The position numbers were made by a program, and so were the translations under genes. A DNA stretch of 22,943 bases from an uncultured bacterium (lineage in GTDB: Bacteria; Verrucomicrobiota; Kiritimatiellia; RFP12; UBA1067): assembly GCA_900547945.1 (NCBI GenBank), contig URIT01000040.1:1-22943 (forward strand), in the 5' to 3' direction. The number at the start of each line of letters is the position of its first letter. The stretch's first letter is position 1. Of this stretch, positions 7,723 to 14,824 are shown in pieces. The notes below the pieces were generated by a model. The model worked only from the letters and a program-made list of their open reading frames with translations. It was not told where the DNA came from and made no database searches.

Positions 7723-8625
7723 TCAGGGTATGGCGAGCATCGCCTCCACGGTCCGCCGCGCGCGCGTGGCAATGGGCTCGGGAACGGTCACGACGGTCTT
7801 CATCTCGCGCAGGCACTCGGCAAGGTTGTCGAGCGTCGTCTTCTTCATGTTCGGGCAGACCATCCGCTCGCTGACGGGGTAGAAGGCCTTGCCCGGGTTC
7901 TCCTTGCGGAGGCGGTGCAGGATGCCCGTCTCGGTGCCGACGATGATCTCCCGCGCCGCGCTCGCGCGCGCGAACGCGCACATGCCCCCCGTCGAGAGCG
8001 CATGGTCGGCCGCCGCGCGCACGTCCTTCGGGCATTCCGGATGGACGAGGACCGGCGCCCCCGGATGGAGGGCACGCGCCGCCTCGATCCCCTTTACCGT
8101 GATCATCTGGTGTGTCGGGCAGTAGCCCGGCCACAGCGTGTACGTGCGCCCCAGGAGCCCGGCGATGTGTCCGCCAAGGTGCTGGTCGGGCACGAAGAGG
8201 ATCTGTTCGTCGGGACCGAACGTGCGCATCACGCGCTCGGCGTTTCCGCTCGTCACGCACATGTCGCACTCGGCCTTCACCTCGGCGGTCGAGTTCACGT
8301 AGCAGACGGCCTTCGCGCCGGGATGCCGCGCCTTGAGCGCGCGCACCTGCTCGCCCGTGATCATGTCCGCCATCGGGCATCCGGCGGACGGCTCCGGGAT
8401 GAGCACCGTCTTCCCCGGGTTCAGGATCGCCGCCGTCTCGGCCATGAAGTAGACGCCGCAGAAGACGATCACCTCCGCCTCCACCGTCGCTGCCTTGCGC
8501 GCGAGCTCCAGCGAGTCGCCCGTGTAATCGGCGACGTCCTGCACCTCGCCCCGCGTGTAGTTGTGTGCGAGAATGACGGCTTTCCGTTCCGCCGCCAGCT
8601 TTCGGATTTCCTCTTGTCGCGTCAT
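7723..8625 (-). CDS. nadA: quinolinate synthase A
   Basis: NadA condenses iminoaspartate with dihydroxyacetone phosphate to quinolinate in NAD synthesis, using an oxygen-sensitive 4Fe-4S cluster. The 300-residue product has HNYTRGEVQDVADYTGDS (21-38), VFCGVYFMAETAAIL (54-68) and the three likely cluster cysteines Cys83 (AGCPMAD), Cys169 (GYCPTH) and Cys257 (MVCPNMK). Their spacing matches characterised enzymes. The start at 8625 is supported by GGAGG 9 bases upstream and by the ATGA overlap with the mnmA stop. The iron-sulfur dependence is shared with the Rrf2-type regulator two genes upstream. No nadB or nadC is in the window. Confidence 0.95.
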   Translation of the reverse strand: MTRQEEIRKLAAERKAVILAHNYTRGEVQDVADYTGDSLELARKAATVEAEVIVFCGVYFMAETAAILNPGKTVLIPEPSAGCPMADMITGEQVRALKARHPGAKAVCYVNSTAEVKAECDMCVTSGNAERVMRTFGPDEQILFVPDQHLGGHIAGLLGRTYTLWPGYCPTHQMITVKGIEAARALHPGAPVLVHPECPKDVRAAADHALSTGGMCAFARASAAREIIVGTETGILHRLRKENPGKAFYPVSERMVCPNMKKTTLDNLAECLREMKTVVTVPEPIATRARRTVEAMLAIP

Positions 8626-9668
8626 GCGATCACGCCTCCACACCGAATGGTTCCCGTTTCATCGTAAAAGACGGCGGACTGCCCCGGCGCCACGCCGAAG
8701 AGCCCTTCCCCCTCCACCCGGCACGTCCCCTTCTCAAAGACGACCGGCCCGAGCGGATCCCCCGTCGAGCGCACCTTCACCAGGGCGGAGAACGGCGCCT
8801 CGGTCGGCGCCTGCGCCATCCAGTGGAGGTCCGCCACCGTGAACGCCTTCACGAACGCCTCCGCGCGCCGCCCCACGACGACGCGGTTGCGGCAGGCGTC
8901 GAGGCGCACGACGTAAATCGGATCGGGACCGAACGCGCCCAGTCCCTTCCGCTGCCCGACCGTGAAGTTCCAGTACCCCGCATGTTTCCCGAGGACGCGC
9001 CCCGCGAGGTCGACGATCTCGCCCGCCTTCGGCGGCGCGCCGATCAGCTCGTCCTTCTCGCCGGAGTAGAAGTCCTGCGAGTCGGCCTTGTCCGCCGCCG
9101 CGAGCCCGTGCGCGGCGGCGATCTGCCGCACCTCGCCTTTCGTCAGCTCTCCAAGCGGAAAGAGGACGCCCGCCAGCTGTTCCTGCGAGAGGCGGTAGAG
9201 GAAGTAGCTCTGGTCCTTCTTCTCATCCGCCGCGCGCCGTACGGCGAAGCGGCCGCCCGTCTCGACGATGCGTGCGTAGTGCCCCGTCGCGAACCGGTCG
9301 AACACCACCCCCGCCTCGCGCGCGAGCTGCGGCAGCAGGCCGAACTTCATCGCCGCGTTGCACATCACGCACGGGTTCGGCGTGCGCCCGCCAAGCGTCG
9401 TCTCGCGGAAATATCCCACGATCGCGCGCTCGTAGGCCGCCGAGCAGTCGAAGACGCGATAGGCGATGCCAAGCGCTTCGGCAAGGCCACGCGCGCGGTC
9501 GATGTCCTCCGCCTCGCCCGGACCATAGCACGCATCGCGCGTCCCGCCCCGGTACGCCCCGCTCCAGAGCTTCATCGTGACGCCCACGACCTCGTGGCCC
9601 TGCTCCTTCAGGAGGAGCGCCGCCACGCTCGAATCGACGCCACCGGAAAGTCCAACCGCGATCTTCAT
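8622..9668 (-). CDS. mnmA: tRNA-specific 2-thiouridylase MnmA, variant active site
   Basis: MnmA thiolates U34 of Lys, Glu and Gln tRNAs. The 348-residue protein has the PP-loop SGGVDSSV (8-15), the NPCVMCN block with Cys100 and Cys103 (98-104), ATGHYARI (127-134), KDQSYFLYRL (151-160) and FTVGQRKGLG (235-244). In the canonical enzyme a second catalytic cysteine sits in a DSxxxC motif. Here the segment reads DSQDFYSGEKDEL (196-208) with no cysteine. A further cysteine in DACYGPG (45-51) might compensate or bind a cluster. GGGAACGGG upstream of the ATG and the 23-base gap from the Rrf2 gene support the start. Rrf2-mnmA pairing is common, but no IscS-type desulfurase is present here. Confidence 0.93.
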   Translation of the reverse strand: MKIAVGLSGGVDSSVAALLLKEQGHEVVGVTMKLWSGAYRGGTRDACYGPGEAEDIDRARGLAEALGIAYRVFDCSAAYERAIVGYFRETTLGGRTPNPCVMCNAAMKFGLLPQLAREAGVVFDRFATGHYARIVETGGRFAVRRAADEKKDQSYFLYRLSQEQLAGVLFPLGELTKGEVRQIAAAHGLAAADKADSQDFYSGEKDELIGAPPKAGEIVDLAGRVLGKHAGYWNFTVGQRKGLGAFGPDPIYVVRLDACRNRVVVGRRAEAFVKAFTVADLHWMAQAPTEAPFSALVKVRSTGDPLGPVVFEKGTCRVEGEGLFGVAPGQSAVFYDETGTIRCGGVIA

Positions 9669-9691
9669 CCCGTTCCCTGTCCCCTTCACAT

Positions 9692-10144
9692 TCAAATGGA
9701 ATACTCGGCCAGCGCCGACGGAACCGACGTGCCGCCGCGCACGCGCTCCAGCACGGTTTCCAGGGTCATGCCCCGCAGCGCCGCGCGCACGGCGGTGTTG
9801 ACGTCCGTCCACACCGAACGGGCGACGCAGGTGCCGGACCTCACGCAGCCGGCCTTGTCCGCCACGCAGTCCACGAGCGAGATCGGCCCCTGCAGCGTCT
9901 CGATGACGGCGAGGAGCGTGATGTCGCTCGGTGCCTGTGCGAGGCGGAACCCGCCGAGCTTGCCGCGCTCCGACTTGATCATCCCCCGCTCGCGCAGCGG
10001 CACGACGATGCGGCTGATGAACTTCTCGGAGATCCCCTGCGCGTCCGCGATCTCCTTGATCGTGCGCGGGCGCGCGTGCGTCTCGTGAAGCGCCACGTCG
10101 AGGAGGATCCGCAGACCGTAGCGGGCTTTCGCAGAAATCTTCAT
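9692..10144 (-). CDS. Rrf2-family transcriptional regulator, probably iron-sulfur binding (IscR-like)
   Basis: This 150-residue protein starts MKISAKARYGLRILLDVA, a typical Rrf2 N-terminus. It has a winged helix-turn-helix (IKEIADAQGISEKFISRIVVPLRERGMI, about 29-56) and the wing GKLGGFRLA (61-69). Three cysteines, Cys93, Cys100 and Cys106 (C-x6-C-x5-C), are where IscR-type proteins hold a 2Fe-2S or 4Fe-4S cluster. It lies 7 bases after the PfkB kinase and 23 bases before mnmA. Its neighbours MnmA and NadA are thiolation and iron-sulfur enzymes, so sensing of iron-sulfur status or redox is the natural role. The binding site is not identified. Confidence 0.92.
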   Translation of the reverse strand: MKISAKARYGLRILLDVALHETHARPRTIKEIADAQGISEKFISRIVVPLRERGMIKSERGKLGGFRLAQAPSDITLLAVIETLQGPISLVDCVADKAGCVRSGTCVARSVWTDVNTAVRAALRGMTLETVLERVRGGTSVPSALAEYSI

Positions 10145-10151
10145 CGGGTCC

Positions 10152-11255
10152 CTACCGGTCGACGCGGGCCGAACCGCCTCCCACCAGCTTTTCCACGTCC
10201 GCCTTCGTCGCCATCGACGTGTCGCCCGGCGTCGTCATCGCCAGAGCCCCGTGCGCGGCGCCGTAGTTGACGGCCTTCTCCGCGTCGTCGAAGGCCATGA
10301 AGCCGTAGATGAGGCCCGACGCGAAGGAGTCGCCGCCGCCCACGCGGTCGTAGATCTCCAGCCCCGGGCGCGCCACCGCCTGGTGGAGCCGCCCCCGGTA
10401 CCAGCAGAGCGCGCTCCAGTCGTTCACCGTCGCCGACGTGACGCTGCGCAGCGTCGTCGCAACGGCCTTGAAGTTCGGGTAGAGCGAAACGGCCTTTTCG
10501 ATCATGCGCCCGAAGCCCTCCACGGGCAGCGTCGTCAGGTTCGCGTCCACACCCTCCACCGCGATGCCGAGCGCGGCGGTGAAGTCCTCCTCGTTCCCGA
10601 TCATCACGTCCACGTACTTCGCGATCTCGCGGTTCACCGCCTGTGCCTTCGCCTGCCCGCCGATGGATTTCCAGAGCGACGCGCGGTAGTTGAGGTCGTA
10701 GGAGGTCACGGTGCCGTGCCGCTTCGCGGCCTTCAGGGCCTCGATGGCGACCTCGGCCGTCGTCTCGGAGAGCGCGGCGAAGATGCCGCCCGTGTGGAAC
10801 CAGCGCACGCCCTCCTGGCCGAAGAGCGCGTCCCAGTCGACGTCGCCCGGCTTCAGCTGCGAGACGGCGGTGAGGCCGCGGTCCGCGCAGGAGCGCGCCC
10901 CCCGGCAGCCGAAGCCGCGCTCGACGAAGTTGAGCCCGTTGCGCACCGTCCGCCCGATGCCGTCGAACGGCGTCCAGCGGACATGGCTCACGTCCACGCC
11001 GCCCTGGAGCATGAAGTCCTCCACGAGCCGCCCCACAGGATTGTCCGCGAACGCCGTCACCGCCGTCGTCCGCAGTCCGAAGCAGCGCCGAAGCCCGCGC
11101 ACGACGTTGTACTCGCCGCCGCCCTCCCACACCCTGAACGCGCGCGCGGTGTGGATACGCCCATCGCCCGGATCGAGCCGCAGCATGATCTCGCCCAGGC
11201 TCGCCGCATCCCACCGGCACGATCCGGCCGGCTTCACATTCAGACTGTCTGACAT
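10152..11255 (-). CDS. kdgK: PfkB-family sugar kinase, 2-dehydro-3-deoxygluconokinase-like
   Basis: The 367-residue kinase has the N-terminal LGEIMLRLDP (20-29), EGGGEYNVVRGL (44-55), SYDLNYRASLW (185-195), NEEDF (221-225) and the C-terminal PfkB signature DRVGGGDSFASG (303-314) with catalytic Asp309. This combination is typical of 2-keto-3-deoxygluconate kinases, which phosphorylate KDG in uronate or gluconate breakdown. Other PfkB substrates are possible. GGAG lies 8 bases before the ATG at 11255. No KDPG aldolase is visible. The 82-base gap to the upstream cytochrome gene has no convincing promoter, so read-through from that gene is possible. Confidence 0.82.
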   Translation of the reverse strand: MSDSLNVKPAGSCRWDAASLGEIMLRLDPGDGRIHTARAFRVWEGGGEYNVVRGLRRCFGLRTTAVTAFADNPVGRLVEDFMLQGGVDVSHVRWTPFDGIGRTVRNGLNFVERGFGCRGARSCADRGLTAVSQLKPGDVDWDALFGQEGVRWFHTGGIFAALSETTAEVAIEALKAAKRHGTVTSYDLNYRASLWKSIGGQAKAQAVNREIAKYVDVMIGNEEDFTAALGIAVEGVDANLTTLPVEGFGRMIEKAVSLYPNFKAVATTLRSVTSATVNDWSALCWYRGRLHQAVARPGLEIYDRVGGGDSFASGLIYGFMAFDDAEKAVNYGAAHGALAMTTPGDTSMATKADVEKLVGGGSARVDR

Positions 11256-11337
11256 TCCGTAATCTCCAGCTTCAACTCCATTCGTCGTGAGGAAGCCTTT
11301 ACTTTACAACAAATCAGTGCGAAATGCGAGCGGGAAA

Positions 11338-14300
11338 TCAATCCTTCCGGATCGCCTCGTAGGACCGGCGCTCCTCGGCGCGGCGGCCCTCGTAGCGCGC
11401 CTCGCGCTCCAGGTCCTTCGCGCAGGGCGTGAAGCCCTCCTCCACGTCGCCGCGCGGCGTCGCGCGGAGGCGTTCGCCGCCGAGGCGGATGAGCGCGCGC
11501 GCCGCCTCGCGCACGGCCGCGTCCTTCGCCCCCGCGAGGATGCGCGAGCAGTCCGGGCGGTCGAAGTCCAGCTGCTCGCGCTGGCGTTGGGCGTGCGTGC
11601 AGGCGACGGACGTGCCGCAGAGCTTCTCCAGGCGCGCGAGCTCCGCGAAGGTGAGCGGCATGCGCCCGCCGGGGTTGTCGGGGTAGGCGCTCTCGTAGCG
11701 CGGATAGTACGGCGCGTTGAGGTCCATCCAGGTGATGAGGCGGTCGCGCTCGTCGTCCGTCAGCGCCACGCCCGCGTGGCCGTAGAGCTTTTTCGTGAGC
11801 TTCGAGGCGTGCGCGCCCCACGAGTAGGCGGGCTGGATCTCGGCGGGGCCGCCGCCGACGCATTTCACAACGCCCCGCGCCCAGAGGTCGACGTAGCTCG
11901 TCGCGAAGTACGCGCCCCGGTCGCCGCTGAGGTTCAGCTTCTCCCCCGCCTTCTTCCCGTAGTCGTGGCAGGCGACGCATTTCGCCGTGAAGACGGGCTG
12001 GACCTCCCGCTGGAACGAGTAGAGGTGCGGCGGCGTGCCCTTCTCCAGTCCGCGCAGGTTGTAGGATCCGTCCAGCTTCGACGGCGCGCGCGCCAGGGCG
12101 GCCGGCTTCGCCGAGACGGGCGCCGCCTCGCCCACGCGGTTCTCGTGGCATCCCACGCAGCCGTAGGTCTCGCCCGGCTGCACATAGGCGCCGCTGCGCA
12201 TGGACTGCACCATCTTCCCCTCGGCGTCAAGCGCCTGGAAGTAGACGTAGGTGTTGCCGGGCACCTCGAAGGAGGCGCTGCCGTCCGCCTCCACGGGCAC
12301 GGTCCCGAGGATGCGCTTGTTCTCGAAGCTGTGCCAGTTCATGGCGGGGGCCATCTCGCCGTGGCCGAACCAGCCGCGCGGCCGCGTCCAGTTCCGCTTC
12401 TCGGGCGACTCGACGATGCGCAGGGCCTTCACCGTGCCGGGCGCGACGCCCTTCATGTGCGTGCCCACGTAGACGTTCTGGACGTAGAAGCGGCCCGGCG
12501 CGTGCGGGGCGTCGAACGTGCGCGCCGTGCTGCGCACGACGGGGCGCTTCGACGCGCGCAGCACGGTCGGCGCGTGGCAGCCGGGGCCGTCCCGGTGGAA
12601 GACGACCTCGTTGCCGTGCAGGTCGAGGTAGACGAGCGCCATCTCCGCGCCGCGCCCGATCGTGCGCGAGCAGAGGAAGTGCGCGTCGTCGAGCGGGAAG
12701 GCGTCGGCGTACTTGACCGCGAGGGGGCGCGTCGAGTCGAAGTCCTGCCCGTCCGTGTGGATGCGCGCGCGGAAGTCGGCGGGCCAGGTCCGCAGCACGG
12801 CCTCCCGCCCCTCCACACCGCGCGCGCGGTCGAGGAGGCCGAGCGCGCCCCAGGGCAGGTCGTGGCAGCTCCCGAGCGTCGCGATCACGCGCGAGGGGTC
12901 GCGGAGGGGGCGGGCGCTGAAGACGCCGCCGGGGCTCGTCGTGTTGTTGCCCCAGTAGAGCGCATGGCCCGTCCCGTCCGGGTTGCACGTCCAGAGGCCC
13001 TGCGCGTCGCCGAAGTTCCGGTCGACGTACTCCCAGCGGTCGTAGAGGAGGCGGCCGTCGGGCAGGATCGTCGTGTGCCCCTCGAAGAGCGTGGACTTCC
13101 CGATCTGGTGGATGTTCCTCCCCTCTCCCGTCATGCGGAAGAGGTTCGCCATGATGTGGCGGTTGCACATGCAGTACTTCGGCTCGCGCGTGGAACTGAA
13201 GACGATGTCGCCGTCTGGCAGCCACACGGGGTCGATGTCGCTCACGCCCGCGCCGCGCGTGAGCTGCCGGAGGTCCGAACCGTCGGCGTTGACCGTGTAG
13301 ACGTGGTAGTCGTCCGCCCGCCCCGCGCGCATCGAGAAGACGATCCGCTTCCCGTCGTAGTCCACCTCGGGGTCGCGCACCGTGCGCCCCTTCTCCTCCG
13401 GCACGATCACGCGCGTCCGCCCCGTCTTCGCGTCGAGCGCCTTGAGCGCGCCCTGCGTCGCGTAGCTGCCCTCGTTGATCTCGCCGCGCTGGAAGAGCGT
13501 CGCCGTGTTGTGGTGGTCCACCCGCCACATCGCGCGCGTCGTGTAGACGATCTCGTGCGCGGCGACGAGCGGATTGTCGCGCACGAGCGCCTGGCGGAGG
13601 AAGGCGTCGAAGGCGGCGGGGCGCGCCGCCGCCGCGCGCAGGCGCGCCAGCGCCTCCAGGTGCGCGGCGGCGGGATAGGCGGGGAACTGCGCGCCGAGTT
13701 CGCGGATTGCCTTCTCCGCACGAGCGAACGCCTCCTCCGGCACGGGGTCGAGGCCCAGTATCTGCGCGGCGACGCCCGCAAGGCGATCCGCTGCGGCCTT
13801 CGGCGGACGCCCCTGGAGGAAATGGAGCGGCACGCCCGTCGACAGCAGGCCCCACGTGTTGCACGGCTTCGTGACCGCCCACGCCACCTTCGTCTCGGGC
13901 CCGTTCGCCGTCGCCGCCGCCACGAACGCCGCCAGCTCCGGGCCGCCCTGCAGCAGCACGAGGTCGAACGCCTCCGCCGCAAGGCGCCCTTTCGCGCGCG
14001 GCGCATCCGCCTGCGCGAGCGCGACGCGCCCCTTCAGGGCCGCCGCCAGCGGCGTTCCAAGGTCCGGCTCTCCCGAGGCGCGGACAATCAGGACCCGTGG
14101 CGCGTCCGGCGCGGAGGCGGGGAAATCCGTGGGCAGGGCCTTCTCGCGGTCGGCCTTCCGCGCCGCGAAGTCGGCCGCGCCGACCGTTCCCTCGAAGGCG
14201 ATGTCGTCCACCGTCACATGCCCCCAGCCTCCGACGGCCTCGTCCGTCACGCGGAAAAAGACATCGCGGCCAACGGCATCCGGCACGTTCCACGTGACAA

Positions 14301-14703
14301 TGCGCATCGTCTCGGAATCGGCGCCCGTGGCGGTGGCGTAGACCCGTCCCGTCGCGCGGTCCACGAGCGAAAGGGAGGCCGCCCGCCCGCCGCCGATCCG
14401 AAAGGAAATTGTCGGTGCGGACAACCGGACAAGCGGACTCTCGATCCACCCCGTCTGGGCGTCGCTGGGCGTGTCCCGCGCCGTCTCCAAGGTGGAGAGG
14501 AAGAAACGTCCCCCCTTCGTGTAGGGCCTGTCCGCGTTGTGTTCCTTCGCGCGGTCCGTCACCGGCTTTCCGAACGTCCCTTCGACGACCTGCCATCCCT
14601 GCAGGTCGCCCGTCTCGAAATCGAACACGCCGGCCATCGACGCCACGGCAACGCCGCACAGCAGGCCCACCATCCGCATTTTCCGTTCAAACTCTCTCTT
14701 CAT
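11338..14703 (-). CDS. secreted di-haem c-type cytochrome with beta-propeller, hydrazine-synthase-alpha-like
   Basis: This 1121-residue exported protein has a signal peptide (about 1-24, ending SMAG). A jelly-roll-like domain follows (FDFETGDLQGW from about 26), then a helical region, then TolB/WD40-type propeller blades (VDYDGKRIVFSMR; VNADGSDLRQLT; DIDPVWLPDGDIVFSS). The C-terminal part has two haem-binding CXXCH motifs, CVGCH (849-853) and CVACH (909-913). This order matches the large PVC family related to the N-terminal and middle domains of hydrazine synthase alpha; most members have no known function. A third cysteine cluster, CMCNRH (511-516), lies in the propeller. The second ATG of ATGATG was chosen because GGAG sits 5 bases upstream. 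Haem attachment needs cytochrome c maturation genes, which are not in the window. Hydrazine synthesis is not implied. Confidence 0.85.
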   Translation of the reverse strand: MKREFERKMRMVGLLCGVAVASMAGVFDFETGDLQGWQVVEGTFGKPVTDRAKEHNADRPYTKGGRFFLSTLETARDTPSDAQTGWIESPLVRLSAPTISFRIGGGRAASLSLVDRATGRVYATATGADSETMRIVTWNVPDAVGRDVFFRVTDEAVGGWGHVTVDDIAFEGTVGAADFAARKADREKALPTDFPASAPDAPRVLIVRASGEPDLGTPLAAALKGRVALAQADAPRAKGRLAAEAFDLVLLQGGPELAAFVAAATANGPETKVAWAVTKPCNTWGLLSTGVPLHFLQGRPPKAAADRLAGVAAQILGLDPVPEEAFARAEKAIRELGAQFPAYPAAAHLEALARLRAAAARPAAFDAFLRQALVRDNPLVAAHEIVYTTRAMWRVDHHNTATLFQRGEINEGSYATQGALKALDAKTGRTRVIVPEEKGRTVRDPEVDYDGKRIVFSMRAGRADDYHVYTVNADGSDLRQLTRGAGVSDIDPVWLPDGDIVFSSTREPKYCMCNRHIMANLFRMTGEGRNIHQIGKSTLFEGHTTILPDGRLLYDRWEYVDRNFGDAQGLWTCNPDGTGHALYWGNNTTSPGGVFSARPLRDPSRVIATLGSCHDLPWGALGLLDRARGVEGREAVLRTWPADFRARIHTDGQDFDSTRPLAVKYADAFPLDDAHFLCSRTIGRGAEMALVYLDLHGNEVVFHRDGPGCHAPTVLRASKRPVVRSTARTFDAPHAPGRFYVQNVYVGTHMKGVAPGTVKALRIVESPEKRNWTRPRGWFGHGEMAPAMNWHSFENKRILGTVPVEADGSASFEVPGNTYVYFQALDAEGKMVQSMRSGAYVQPGETYGCVGCHENRVGEAAPVSAKPAALARAPSKLDGSYNLRGLEKGTPPHLYSFQREVQPVFTAKCVACHDYGKKAGEKLNLSGDRGAYFATSYVDLWARGVVKCVGGGPAEIQPAYSWGAHASKLTKKLYGHAGVALTDDERDRLITWMDLNAPYYPRYESAYPDNPGGRMPLTFAELARLEKLCGTSVACTHAQRQREQLDFDRPDCSRILAGAKDAAVREAARALIRLGGERLRATPRGDVEEGFTPCAKDLEREARYEGRRAEERRSYEAIRKD

Positions 14704-14794
14704 CATGTCTCCAACTCTTATGGACGCCTTGATGTCTTGTACAAATTGCCTCCTGTACGAACGCCCGGCACAGGCATCTTCCGCGAACGGAGAG

Positions 14795-14824
14795 ATTCTA
14801 TCATGTTCCCATCTGCCTGGACAA
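14795..14824 (-). promoter_or_regulatory. promoter of the cytochrome gene (twin 1)
   Basis: On the minus strand TTGTCC (14824-14819), an 18-base spacer and TAGAAT (14800-14795) lie about 90 bases before the start codon. Boxes and spacing are identical to the promoter at 21222-21251. The spacer ends ACATGA, versus ACATGG there. An AT-rich element (14825-14845, AATACTTGTAAATC on the minus strand) abuts the -35 box and resembles its counterpart at the twin. Confidence 0.7.

Noticed and set aside
11256..11337. A promoter directly ahead of the PfkB kinase
   Set aside because: The AT-rich TTGTTGTAAAGTAAAGG stretch has no -35/-10 pair at acceptable spacing.
13158..13173. CMCNRH as a third c-type haem site in the cytochrome
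   Set aside because: It does not match CXXCH. It is noted as a possible metal site instead.
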